Below, piece after piece: positions 51,170-59,656 of a DNA stretch of 64,000 bases; positions within the stretch are counted from its first letter, which is position 1, and each line of letters begins with the position of its first letter. Source of the DNA: Oscillospiraceae bacterium (GTDB lineage Bacteria > Bacillota > Clostridia > Oscillospirales > Ruminococcaceae); contig CAAGEZ010000017.1 in assembly GCA_900768995.1 (NCBI GenBank), positions 56,482 to 120,481 of the forward strand, in the 5' to 3' direction. Below the pieces are notes generated by a model, which saw only the letters and a program-made list of their open reading frames with translations, was not told the origin of the DNA and searched no databases. Made by a program: the position numbers and the translations under genes.

Positions 51170-52055
51170 CATTCTGAAAAAATGCACATTATGCCCAAGA
51201 GAATGCGGGGCAGACAGGGAAACATCGCAGGGCTTCTGCGGCGGTGGACTTCTCCCCCGAGCCGCAAAAGCATACCTTCATATGTGGGAGGAACCCTGTA
51301 TTTCGGGAACAAACGGTTCGGGAACGATATTCTTTTCGGGGTGCAGCTTAAAATGCTGCTTCTGTCAGAATTATAGGATATCGGCGGAAAATTTCGGCAG
51401 GGAAATAACTGTTAAGAGGCTTTCGGAGATTTTCCTTGAGCTTCAGGACAAGGGCGCTCACAACATAAATCTTGTAAGTCCCACCCACTATGTTCCGCAG
51501 ATAATCGCTGCTTTAGATATGTGCCGTGATAAGCTGCACATTCCCGTGGCGTACAACTGCGGCGGATATGAAAAGGCGGAAACTATTGAAATGCTCCGTG
51601 GGTATATCGACATTTTTATGCCCGATATGAAATATTACAGCTCCGAGCTTTCGGAAAAATACTCCGCTGCCCCAGACTATTTTGAATATGCATCAAAGGC
51701 TATCGCTAAGATGATAGAAATTGCGGGAGAGCCTGTTTTTGACGAAAACGGCATAATGCAAAGCGGCGTTATCATTCGGCATATGGTGCTGCCCACACAC
51801 CGCAGGGATTCCGAAGAGGTCCTGAAAAAGCTTTATGAGCTTTACGGAAAGGACAGCTTTCTGCTCAGTCTTATGAGCCAGTACACGCCATTTTACAAAA
51901 GCTGTGAGCACAAGGAGATAAACCGACGTATATCCACCTATGAATATGAAAAGGTGTCTCAGCTTGCACAGGAGCTTGGTTTTAACGGCTTTATGCAGGA
52001 GCGCTCCTCCGCAAAGGAAGAATACACCCCCGATTTTGACCTTATAGGTATATGA
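51162..52055 (+). CDS. Radical SAM protein of the pyruvate formate-lyase-activating-enzyme type
   Basis: A 297-residue protein. A Cys pair-rich N-terminus (CTLCPRECGAD) is followed by the radical SAM cluster motif CSLKCCFCQNY (CxxxCxxC), then NINLVSPTHYVPQI and IDIFMPDMKYY. This pattern is shared by PflA-like and AmmeMemoRadiSam-neighbour proteins (YgiQ/PflX type). The target is unknown; no glycyl-radical enzyme gene is nearby. The ATG at 51162 overlaps the end of cysK; the ribosome site is poor, so translation is probably coupled. Confidence 0.85.
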   Translation: MNDILKKCTLCPRECGADRETSQGFCGGGLLPRAAKAYLHMWEEPCISGTNGSGTIFFSGCSLKCCFCQNYRISAENFGREITVKRLSEIFLELQDKGAHNINLVSPTHYVPQIIAALDMCRDKLHIPVAYNCGGYEKAETIEMLRGYIDIFMPDMKYYSSELSEKYSAAPDYFEYASKAIAKMIEIAGEPVFDENGIMQSGVIIRHMVLPTHRRDSEEVLKKLYELYGKDSFLLSLMSQYTPFYKSCEHKEINRRISTYEYEKVSQLAQELGFNGFMQERSSAKEEYTPDFDLIGI

Positions 52056-52075
52056 AAAATGAAAGGAACAGATAA

Positions 52076-54250
52076 ATGGAAATAAACGTACAGCTCCACA
52101 ACGAATTTAACGTCAGACAGGATTATATCGACAACATCATAAGCTTTCTTGACAGCGGCTGCACAGTGCCTTTCATTGCACGTTACCGCAAGGAATATCA
52201 CGGCACACTGGACGATCAGACTATCCGCCTTATTTCCGAAAGGCTCACATATCTGAGAAATCTCGACAAGCGCCGCAGTGAGATTATGAATTCAATCACC
52301 GAGCAGGGCAAGATGACCCCCGAGCTTGAAGCTGCCATATCCGCCGCAGCGGTGCTTGTAGAACTGGAGGATATTTACCGTCCGTTCAAGCAGAAGCGTC
52401 GCACAAGGGCATCTATCGCAAAGGAAAAGGGTCTTGAACCCCTTGCACAGCTCATTTCCGAGCAGTCCCCCAAGACTGACCCATATGCGGAGGCTGAGAA
52501 ATTCATCGACACCGAAAAGGGTGTTGAGACCACTGAGGACGCTGTTGCAGGAGCTTGTGACATCATTGCTGAGATTGTTTCCGATGATGCGGAGCTGAGA
52601 AAGCGTTTCAGACGGCAGTACAATGCCCGTGGCTCTGTTAATTCATCGGGAAATGAAGAGGTTGACCCCGAGGGCACATACAGAAATTATTATGAATATA
52701 CCGAGCCTGTGAGCAAAATTGCGGGTCACAGGATACTTGCTCTTGACAGAGGCGAACGTGAGGAAAAGCTGAAGGTGACCGTCACTCTTCCTGAGGGCGA
52801 CGCTGAAAGAATACTCCTGAGCGCTTATAAGAAAAATGACAGCAAGTGCGGCGAGCTTGTTGAAGCTGCCTGTCTCGACAGCTGGAAGAGACTTATTTCT
52901 CCCTCGGTGGAGCGTGAGATCCGTGCAGAGCTTACCGACAAGGCGAGCGAATCCGCTATAAAGGTATTTTCCTCAAATCTCCGCCAGCTCCTTATGCAGC
53001 CCCCTGTTAAGGACACGGTAACTCTCGGAGTTGACCCCGGATTCAGAACAGGCTGCAAGCTTGCAGTCGTTGACGGCACGGGAAAGGTTCTTGACACGGG
53101 AGTTGCCTACATCACTACCAATGAGAAATTCAAGGTAGAGCAGGGCAAAAAGAAAATAAAAGAACTCATCGAAAAATACCATGTTTCCACCATTGCCATA
53201 GGAAACGGAACAGCCTCCCGTGAGTCCGAGCAGATAGTTTCTGATATACTTAAGGAAACATCACAGAAAGCTGCATATATGGTCGTGTCCGAAGCGGGAG
53301 CCTCCGTTTATTCTGCTTCAAAGCTTGCCGCAGAGGAATTCCCTGATTATGATGTATCGCTGAGAAGTGCGGTGTCTATCGCCCGCAGACTGCAAGACCC
53401 CCTTGCGGAGCTTGTTAAGATTGATCCGAAGTCAATAGGCGTTGGACAATATCAGCACGATATGCCAAAAGCACGTCTTGATGAAGCACTGGGCGGCGTT
53501 GTTGAGGACTGCGTAAACTCCGTTGGCGTTGACCTGAACACAGCATCACAGTCACTGCTCACATATATTTCGGGAATAAATTCGGGCGTTGCAAAAAATA
53601 TTGTTTTGTACCGTGAGGAAAACGGTGCATTCACCGACAGAAAGCAGCTTATGAAGGTGCCAAAGCTTGGTGCAAAGGCTTTTGAGCAGTGTGCAGGATT
53701 TCTGCGTGTGCCAATGGGAAAGAATCCCCTTGACAACACATCAGTCCACCCCGAAAGCTACAAGGCGGCTTCTGAGCTTATGGACATCTGCGGCTTTACC
53801 GCTGCGGATATCGGCAGCGAAAAGATGAAAGAGATCGCAGCTGCTGCGGACAAACTTGGGGTCGAGACAATTTCCGAAAAAATAGGCGTGGGCGTTCCGA
53901 CTGTACGTGATATAATCAAGGAGCTTGTAAAGCCGGGACGTGACCCGAGAGACGAGCTGCCTCCCCCGCTCCTCAGAAGCGGCGATGTTATGGAGCTTAA
54001 AGACCTGAAGCCAGGTATGGAGCTTATGGGCACTATCCGAAACATCACCGATTTCGGCTGCTTTGTGGACTGCGGTGTTCACGAGGACGGACTTGTTCAC
54101 ATCTCGCAGATATGCAACAAATTCATCAAGCACCCTCTTGAAGCGGTGAAGGTGGGCGATGTTGTCAAGGTCTGGGTACTTGATGTGGATATGAAGCGAA
54201 AAAGAATTTCACTGACAATGAGACCCGACAGAGCTCCTAAATCAATATAA
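52076..54250 (+). CDS. tex: Tex-family S1 RNA-binding protein
   Basis: A 724-residue protein with the full Tex layout: N-terminal helices (FNVRQDYIDNIISFLDSG, TVPFIARYRKE), a YqgF-like nuclease-fold domain (TLGVDPGFRTGCKLAVVD), helix-hairpin-helix elements (VGVDLNTASQSLL, VPKLGAKAFEQCAGF) and a C-terminal S1 domain (GTIRNITDFGCFVDCGVHEDGLVH). It binds nucleic acids and associates with transcription. It is last in the metY operon, 20 bases behind the radical SAM gene, and a terminator follows. Confidence 0.95.
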   Translation: MEINVQLHNEFNVRQDYIDNIISFLDSGCTVPFIARYRKEYHGTLDDQTIRLISERLTYLRNLDKRRSEIMNSITEQGKMTPELEAAISAAAVLVELEDIYRPFKQKRRTRASIAKEKGLEPLAQLISEQSPKTDPYAEAEKFIDTEKGVETTEDAVAGACDIIAEIVSDDAELRKRFRRQYNARGSVNSSGNEEVDPEGTYRNYYEYTEPVSKIAGHRILALDRGEREEKLKVTVTLPEGDAERILLSAYKKNDSKCGELVEAACLDSWKRLISPSVEREIRAELTDKASESAIKVFSSNLRQLLMQPPVKDTVTLGVDPGFRTGCKLAVVDGTGKVLDTGVAYITTNEKFKVEQGKKKIKELIEKYHVSTIAIGNGTASRESEQIVSDILKETSQKAAYMVVSEAGASVYSASKLAAEEFPDYDVSLRSAVSIARRLQDPLAELVKIDPKSIGVGQYQHDMPKARLDEALGGVVEDCVNSVGVDLNTASQSLLTYISGINSGVAKNIVLYREENGAFTDRKQLMKVPKLGAKAFEQCAGFLRVPMGKNPLDNTSVHPESYKAASELMDICGFTAADIGSEKMKEIAAAADKLGVETISEKIGVGVPTVRDIIKELVKPGRDPRDELPPPLLRSGDVMELKDLKPGMELMGTIRNITDFGCFVDCGVHEDGLVHISQICNKFIKHPLEAVKVGDVVKVWVLDVDMKRKRISLTMRPDRAPKSI

Positions 54251-54260
54251 TAATACCAAA

Positions 54261-54297
54261 ATGAGCACAGCCGAATTCTGACTGTGCTCATTTTTTA
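54261..54297 (+). terminator. Terminator after tex
   Basis: Ten-base arms ATGAGCACAG and CTGTGCTCAT enclose an 11-base loop and are followed by a T run. It also lies at the end of the convergent anti-sigma gene. Confidence 0.87.
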
Positions 54298-55437
54298 TTT
54301 AAGCTCGTATATAACACCGTTGACGCTGAGGAACTCAGCTTCGGAAATATCGGTATATTGTATCATAAATTTATCATCGGGAAGCTTGTATTCAAGGTTC
54401 AGCTCCTTGTGCTCAGTGCCGTTTTTAAACCAGCCTGTGTAGCCGTTTATGCTCACAGGTATCTGCGAACCGTCTTTCATAACAAGATATACTTCATTGC
54501 AGTTCACGGGACGGTCGTGCATTTCCTCGTCCGCAGGATATTCGATCTCCATTTTTCCGCCTGTTGATGAGACCTCGATATTTTTCACGGTACATTCCGT
54601 ATATGCGGAGCTGTTCATATATATTGGTACCTTTTCCTTTGGAGACTTGCAGGTAAGCACCGAAAGAGACTTTTCCGATGCAATATATCTGAATTTTATG
54701 CTCCACTTGAGAGGGAGAGCGACGGCGGAGCTGATATCCACCTCTTTCGGCTCATTCGTCTCATAGCTGTAAAAGCCCCATTTTCCGCTCTGCATACCGT
54801 AATATATATTTTCTCTTTCCTTTATTTCAAGATATTTATTGTTCAGAAGAAGTGTGTCGCCCTCTGCGGTAATAACACTTCCGTTTATGGGAGAATCGGC
54901 GTAAATATCAGCAGTGTAAATAATATTTCCATTGGAATTTATTTTCGTGCCTATCCCTCCGCCCCAAGACTCAGCCGGCTTTATCTTCACGGAATCGCTC
55001 AGCCAGAAGCAGCAGTCTGCGTAATCATCGGTGGGAAGATATTTGGTCACGGGCGTGCCGTCCTTCCGTGATATTTCGATAACGGCGTAAAGCCTGTTAC
55101 CGCTTCCTGTGACGCCCGCCACGCTTACCTTGTATGCATCATCGGAAACGGTGTAGCTCACATCTTTCACACTTCCTGCAAGCTCCTCGGCAAGCTCGCT
55201 GTCTGCCACATATATCCTGTCCCCGAAAATTCGCTCAAAGTCAATATTTCCCGTAACTGCTGCGGCGGTGACACCGAGGCAGGCTGCAAAAATGATGACA
55301 GCGGGAATTATGACCCCTTTTCTAAGCCTGATACCCCTTTTGTGAGCTGTGGGCTGAAAGTCTTTTACCTTTTGGATAAGCTCCTGAGACGGGGCTATAT
55401 CATCAAATGCATTTTTAAAAAGCTCTCTGTTATTCAT
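54295..55437 (-). CDS. Probable membrane anti-sigma factor, DUF4179-like
   Basis: A 380-residue protein. The N-terminal cytoplasmic segment (about 30 residues) is followed by a membrane helix (GVIIPAVIIFAACLGVTAAAV, 35-55) and a beta-rich outside domain of some 320 residues that resembles DUF4179 proteins found beside ECF sigma genes (VSYTVSDDAYKVSVAGVTG, AVIEISRKDG). No zinc anti-sigma motif is seen. ATG 55437 lies within the end of the sigma gene (8-base overlap); the frame is open further upstream but inside the sigma gene. Its role as the cognate anti-sigma factor is inferred from position and topology. Confidence 0.78.
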   Translation of the reverse strand: MNNRELFKNAFDDIAPSQELIQKVKDFQPTAHKRGIRLRKGVIIPAVIIFAACLGVTAAAVTGNIDFERIFGDRIYVADSELAEELAGSVKDVSYTVSDDAYKVSVAGVTGSGNRLYAVIEISRKDGTPVTKYLPTDDYADCCFWLSDSVKIKPAESWGGGIGTKINSNGNIIYTADIYADSPINGSVITAEGDTLLLNNKYLEIKERENIYYGMQSGKWGFYSYETNEPKEVDISSAVALPLKWSIKFRYIASEKSLSVLTCKSPKEKVPIYMNSSAYTECTVKNIEVSSTGGKMEIEYPADEEMHDRPVNCNEVYLVMKDGSQIPVSINGYTGWFKNGTEHKELNLEYKLPDDKFMIQYTDISEAEFLSVNGVIYELK

Positions 55438-55906
55438 TGCTCCATACCTCCTCAAGCTCGGTTTTAAGGGAATTTCTTGCACGTTTAAGCCGTGTCCGAA
55501 CCGCTGCGTGGGATATTTTAAGTATCTTCCCGATCTCCTCGCAGGAATAGCCGTAATAGTAAAACAGCAGCACGGGAACACGGTATTTCTCTGGAAGCTT
55601 CATTACAGCACCCGTCACAGACTGCCTTACAAGAGCGTCATCAGCTGTGTTTGCGGGGATATTTTCGTCAAGCTCTGCCTTATATCGGCTGTATGCACTT
55701 CTGTGATGCATTTTGCAGAAATTTACGGTCACACGTATGAGCCACGCTTTTATATGTTCATCATCTCTGAACTCACCCTTGTGGGACAGAAGCTTTAAAA
55801 AGGTTTCCTGAAAAATATCGTCGCTGTCGGAGGCTGTGCCCGTGTATAGAAATGCAATTTTGTAAACAAGGTCGCCGTATCGGTCAATTATATCGTTAAA
55901 TTCCAT
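55430..55906 (-). CDS. ECF-type RNA polymerase sigma factor, second system
   Basis: A 158-residue group 4 sigma factor. Region 2 contains DSDDIFQETFLKLLS and HIKAWLIRVTVNFCKM. Region 4 contains LPEKYRVPVLLFYYYGYSCEEIG and HAAVRTRLKRARNSL. It is clearly related to the sigma factor at 13704-14192, with the same linker length and partner arrangement. ATG 55906 follows GGGGAAG; a start 24 bases upstream is less likely. The promoter-like element upstream is shared with the other ECF operon. Confidence 0.93.
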   Translation of the reverse strand: MEFNDIIDRYGDLVYKIAFLYTGTASDSDDIFQETFLKLLSHKGEFRDDEHIKAWLIRVTVNFCKMHHRSAYSRYKAELDENIPANTADDALVRQSVTGAVMKLPEKYRVPVLLFYYYGYSCEEIGKILKISHAAVRTRLKRARNSLKTELEEVWSNE

Positions 55907-55937
55907 TGTTCTTCCCCTGCCCCCTTTCAATGTTCAC

Positions 55938-55971
55938 TATAAAAATGCAGCACGATACCGAAATGTGACAA
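55938..55971 (-). promoter_or_regulatory. Candidate ECF-type promoter of the second sigma operon
   Basis: On the minus strand TTGTCACATTT (55971-55961) is followed by TGCATTTTTATAG. The -35-like part matches the element at 14248-14258 in 10 of 11 positions. It overlaps the T-run of the rnf terminator. Confidence 0.5.
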
Positions 55972-55999
55972 AAAAATTCTCCCGCAGCCGCAGGAGAAT
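55970..55999 (-). terminator. Terminator of the rnf operon
   Basis: Arms ATTCTCC and GGAGAAT enclose a GC-rich 10-base loop, followed on the minus strand by TTTTTT, 21 bases after the rnfB stop. Confidence 0.85.
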
Positions 56000-56020
56000 T
56001 TTTGAATGTATATGTCTGTA

Positions 56021-56818
56021 TCAGACTTTTGCCATTGTAATTACCTTTACAGGGCACTTTTCCGCACATTTTCTGCAGGCGGTGCATTTGTCGTGATCTA
56101 CACGGGCAATGTTGTCGGTAACGTGTATTGCTTCAAATTCACACTGCTTTTCGCAAAGCTTGCAGCCAATGCAGCCCTTGCCGCAGACCGCTTTCACAGC
56201 CTTGCCCATATCCTTTGAGCTGCACAGCACATCAGCGGTGGAAGCCATTTTTCTAATCTCAATGACATCATTTGGACAGACCTTTGCGCACATTCCGCAG
56301 CCGATACATTCGGATTTGTCGATTCTCGCAAGACCGTCCTTTATCACGATTGCGTCCGAGGGACAGACCTTTGCGCAGTCGCCCTGACCGAGACAGCTGA
56401 ATTTGCAGCCCCACATTCCGCCGTAAAAACGCTTGGCGTTCACACAGGTAAGCTCGCCCTCAAATTCAAAGCTCTGCTTCTTGCTTTCGCAGTCAGCCGA
56501 GCAGCGTACAACAGCTATCTGCTTTTCAGCCGCTCCTGCGCTGACACCCATTATTTCGCTTATTTTGTCCGCAGACTTTGCTCCGCCCGGCTTACAGAGA
56601 TTGGGCTTCTCGCCCTTTTCAACAATTGCCTTGGCGTAATCGGAGCAGCCGCTGTATCCGCAGGCTCCGCAGTTTACCTGCGGGAGAGCCTCGCCCACCT
56701 CATCAACACGAGGGTCTGACTTAACTTCAAATATCTTTGAAGCAGCGGTGAGCAGCACGCCTGCAAGTATGCCCATTCCCGCAAAAAGCAGAATGGGGAA
56801 AATGTATGCTTCAAACAT
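56021..56818 (-). CDS. rnfB: Rnf complex subunit B (iron-sulfur)
   Basis: A 265-residue subunit of the ferredoxin:NAD+ oxidoreductase ion pump. An N-terminal membrane helix is followed by the 4Fe-4S domain VNCGACGYSGCSDYA with its later Cys, and then multiple ferredoxin-type clusters (CLGQGDCAKVCP, CIGCGMCAKVCP, CIGCKLCEKQC, CTACRKCAEKCP). It probably takes electrons from reduced ferredoxin. It is the last gene of the operon, 74 bases after rnfA, with GAAAGGA before the ATG. Confidence 0.96.
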   Translation of the reverse strand: MFEAYIFPILLFAGMGILAGVLLTAASKIFEVKSDPRVDEVGEALPQVNCGACGYSGCSDYAKAIVEKGEKPNLCKPGGAKSADKISEIMGVSAGAAEKQIAVVRCSADCESKKQSFEFEGELTCVNAKRFYGGMWGCKFSCLGQGDCAKVCPSDAIVIKDGLARIDKSECIGCGMCAKVCPNDVIEIRKMASTADVLCSSKDMGKAVKAVCGKGCIGCKLCEKQCEFEAIHVTDNIARVDHDKCTACRKCAEKCPVKVITMAKV

Positions 56819-56892
56819 TTATATCAATCCTTTCAGATCAAGGTTATTTTCATTGGTATATGCGGACGGAAGCACGCCCGTCCGCAGTATCA

Positions 56893-57483
56893 TCAGCCGA
56901 AGATCCCTTCAACCATTCCCGAAAAGCTCATAAAGCTTACGGAAACGATAGAAGCGGCTATGAGCGTTGCGGGAACGCCCTTAAAGGTTTCGGGGATATC
57001 AGCCTTGTCCACTCTTGAACGGACGCCGCTGAATATGAGCAGGGCAAGGGTGAAACCAAGTCCTGCGCCGAGGGCATCGACAATGGATTCTCCGAAATTA
57101 TATCCGTTGTCGATGTTGAGGATAGTTACGCCGAGAACGGCGCAGTTTGTTGTGATGAGCGGGAGATACACGCCCAACGATTCGTAAAGTGAGGGCATTT
57201 TCTTTTTCAGTATCATTTCGATGAGCTGAACGAAAAGTGCGATTATGAGGATAAATGCAACGGTTTTGAGGTATTCAAGTCCGAAGGGTGCAAGGAGAAA
57301 GGTGTAAACTGGGTATGTGCATATGGTGGCGCAGACCATTACGAACGTTACCGCCGCCCCCATTCCCGCAGCGCTGTCAAGCTTTTTTGAAACTCCGAGG
57401 AACGGACAGATGCCCATAAATTTTGAGAGGACAAAGTTATTTGTCAGCATTGCGCTGAACAGTATCACGAGCATTGATTTCAT
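56893..57483 (-). CDS. rnfA: Rnf complex subunit A
   Basis: A 196-residue integral membrane subunit with six predicted helices. The family start LTNNFVLSKFMGICPFLG carries the conserved cysteine of the membrane Fe-S cluster shared with RnfE, and TNCAVLG supplies the second. It is homologous to rnfE at 57486. It starts 2 bases after the rnfE stop, with GGAGGA for ribosome binding inside the end of rnfE. Confidence 0.96.
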   Translation of the reverse strand: MKSMLVILFSAMLTNNFVLSKFMGICPFLGVSKKLDSAAGMGAAVTFVMVCATICTYPVYTFLLAPFGLEYLKTVAFILIIALFVQLIEMILKKKMPSLYESLGVYLPLITTNCAVLGVTILNIDNGYNFGESIVDALGAGLGFTLALLIFSGVRSRVDKADIPETFKGVPATLIAASIVSVSFMSFSGMVEGIFG

Positions 57484-57485
57484 AC

Positions 57486-58160
57486 TTACTTATCCTCCTT
57501 GTGTTCATTTGCACAGCCTGCGCAGCTGTCTGCACAGGGGCAGCCTGCACAGCCTATCTTTTCGGGGGGCTTGCGCTTTGCAAGCTTATTGACCACGGCG
57601 ATTATGCAGCCGAGAACGAAAAATCCGCCTGCGGGCATAATGAAAATGGTCATAGGGTCGGAAAAATGGAGGTCAATGCCCATCCATTTTCCTGTGCCGA
57701 GTATCTCACGGAAGGAGCCCATAAGGAAGAGGGCAAGAGTGAAGCCGAGACCCATTCCAAGTCCGTCGAGTATTGAGGGAATGAGCTTATTTTTTGAGGC
57801 AAAGGCTTCCGCTCTTCCGAGGATAATGCAGTTAACGGTGATAAGTGAGAGGAACACTCCCAGGCTGTCATAAAGTGCGGGAACGTAGCCTTTCATCAGA
57901 AATTCGATAAGGGTAACAAAGCTTGCGATTATTACAATGAAGCTTGGAAGTCTCACGGCTTTGGGGATAACGTTTTTGAGAAGTGATATCACCGCATTGG
58001 AACAGACAAGTACAAATGTGGTCGCAATACCCATTCCAAGACCGTTTTCCGCCATTGTGGTGACTGCAAGGGTGGGGCACATTCCAAGAAGGGTCACAAG
58101 GGTGGGATTTTCCTTGATAATGCCTTTGGTAAATTCTTTGAGGTTACTGTTTTCAGCCAT
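57486..58160 (-). CDS. rnfE: Rnf complex subunit E with Cys-rich C-terminal tail
   Basis: A 224-residue membrane subunit, paralogous to RnfA. Conserved cysteines are in LVTLLGMCPTLAV and TVNCIILG. After the last helix (FFVLGCIIAVVNKLAKRK) comes an unusual tail IGCAGCPCADSCAGC of five cysteines before the charged end. ATG 58160 is 9 bases after AAAGGAGG; an in-frame ATG at 58166 is too close. It overlaps rnfG by 8 bases. Confidence 0.95.
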   Translation of the reverse strand: MAENSNLKEFTKGIIKENPTLVTLLGMCPTLAVTTMAENGLGMGIATTFVLVCSNAVISLLKNVIPKAVRLPSFIVIIASFVTLIEFLMKGYVPALYDSLGVFLSLITVNCIILGRAEAFASKNKLIPSILDGLGMGLGFTLALFLMGSFREILGTGKWMGIDLHFSDPMTIFIMPAGGFFVLGCIIAVVNKLAKRKPPEKIGCAGCPCADSCAGCANEHKEDK

Positions 58161-58698
58161 TTCCATGTTCCTCCTTTAGCTTGGAATAAGCATTCACGGC
58201 AGTTTCAACGGCATTGTTCATTCCCTTTGAGGAATATGTGGCACCTGTGATGCCGTCTACCTGAAAATCGGGGGAGGTTATTCCCTTGAAACGGTCAAGA
58301 TATGCGCTGTCCTGAACCTTTGTGCCAAGGCCGGGAGTTTCGCCGATAGTGAGGATAGAAATGCCGCATACGGCTCCGTTTTCATCAAAGCCGATAAGCA
58401 GATGAAGTCCGCCCTTTGAATATCCGTCAGCGGTTATTTCAAAGGCTGTGTGACCTTTGTTGTCGGCAATCACCGAGGTAACGCCGTCATAGGTCTTGAC
58501 TGTTCCGTCGTCGTTAATAAGCATTGTAAAATCATCGGCAGAGCCGTAAAGCTCGGTAAGTCCTGCGGAAAGCTTATCCGTGATTATTCCTGTGGTGTCA
58601 ACATAGGTGAGATTATATGCAAGCACCAGAAGTGCCGAGGATATTACGCAGATTATGGTCAGGACGAGAGGCGGCATAATTTTTTCTTTCGTACTCAT
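58153..58698 (-). CDS. rnfG: Rnf complex subunit G (covalent FMN)
   Basis: A 181-residue subunit with one N-terminal membrane helix (PLVLTIICVISSALLVLAYNL) and an FMN-binding domain outside. The covalent FMN-threonine site is GITGATYSSKGM near the C-terminus. ATG 58698 follows AAGGAGGG; the frame is open 54 bases further into rnfD. It overlaps rnfD by four bases (ATGA) and rnfE by eight. Confidence 0.95.
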   Translation of the reverse strand: MSTKEKIMPPLVLTIICVISSALLVLAYNLTYVDTTGIITDKLSAGLTELYGSADDFTMLINDDGTVKTYDGVTSVIADNKGHTAFEITADGYSKGGLHLLIGFDENGAVCGISILTIGETPGLGTKVQDSAYLDRFKGITSPDFQVDGITGATYSSKGMNNAVETAVNAYSKLKEEHGNG

Positions 58699-59630
58699 AC
58701 GCCTTTTCCCTCCTTCTGGGGCTTTTTTGCCCCCACGGGGCGAAGCTCGCAAAGCCTGTCGATATAGGGCACAAGAAGATTCATAAGCAGTATGGAGAAA
58801 GAAACTCCCTCGGGATAGCTGCCGAATTTTCTGATTGCGAAAGTGAGTATTCCGCAGCCGATGCCGAAAATAAGCTTGCCCTTTCCTGTGAGAGGCGTTG
58901 TGGCATAATCAGTTGCCATAAAGAATGCACCGAGAAGAAGTCCGCCCGAAAGCACGGCATAGAGCGGGTCATCGCCTGCAAGGAATGTGAGCAGAGCAAC
59001 CGTTCCGATAAATCCGAGAGGTGCGTGGGGAGTTATGACACGAATTATCATAAGGAAAACGCCGCCGATGATAAGTGCAAGCGCACAGGTCTCGCCGATA
59101 CAGCCCCCTGTTGTTCCGAGGAAAAGGGAGAGGTAATCTGCGTCCTTTGTGACAAGAGGGGTGGCAGTGGTCACGGCATCTGCTGTGTTTTTGTAGTAAA
59201 AAGGTGCGCTCCAGGTCGTCATATGGCTCGTAAATGACAGCATAAGCACGATTCGTCCGACGATAGCAGGGTTTGCAAAGTTCTGTCCGATGCCGCCGAA
59301 AAGCTGCTTTGTAACGCCGATTGCGACGAATGAACCGATAACGCCGAAAATGGGATTTATCTGCGGGGGCAGGTTCATTCCGAGGAGAAGTCCTGTTACA
59401 ACTGCGGACAGGTCTGATATGGTCTGGGGTTTTTTCATTATCCGTCTGAGGATATACTCAAAAAATACGCAGGAAACGGTACAGACCGCCAGATTTACAA
59501 GTGCCATAGGTCCGAAAATGATTACTCCCGCAATGCAGGCAGGCATAAGTGCAATTATTACCGAAAGCATAACCTTCTGTGTGCTGATACCTGCGTGAAT
59601 ATGCGGTGAGGGTGATACGTTAAGGCTCAC
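58695..59630 (-). CDS. rnfD: Rnf complex subunit D
   Basis: A 311-residue polytopic membrane subunit. The covalent FMN attachment region is ATDYATTPLTGKG, and the glycine-rich RMIL-type helices of the family are present (NFANPAIVGRIVLML). It probably belongs to the ion-translocating part together with RnfA and RnfE. It begins with GTG at 59630, 11 bases after GAAAGGA. It follows rnfC by 26 bases. Confidence 0.95.
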   Translation of the reverse strand: MSLNVSPSPHIHAGISTQKVMLSVIIALMPACIAGVIIFGPMALVNLAVCTVSCVFFEYILRRIMKKPQTISDLSAVVTGLLLGMNLPPQINPIFGVIGSFVAIGVTKQLFGGIGQNFANPAIVGRIVLMLSFTSHMTTWSAPFYYKNTADAVTTATPLVTKDADYLSLFLGTTGGCIGETCALALIIGGVFLMIIRVITPHAPLGFIGTVALLTFLAGDDPLYAVLSGGLLLGAFFMATDYATTPLTGKGKLIFGIGCGILTFAIRKFGSYPEGVSFSILLMNLLVPYIDRLCELRPVGAKKPQKEGKGV

Positions 59631-59656
59631 TTTATTTCATATCCTTTCAGTGAATG

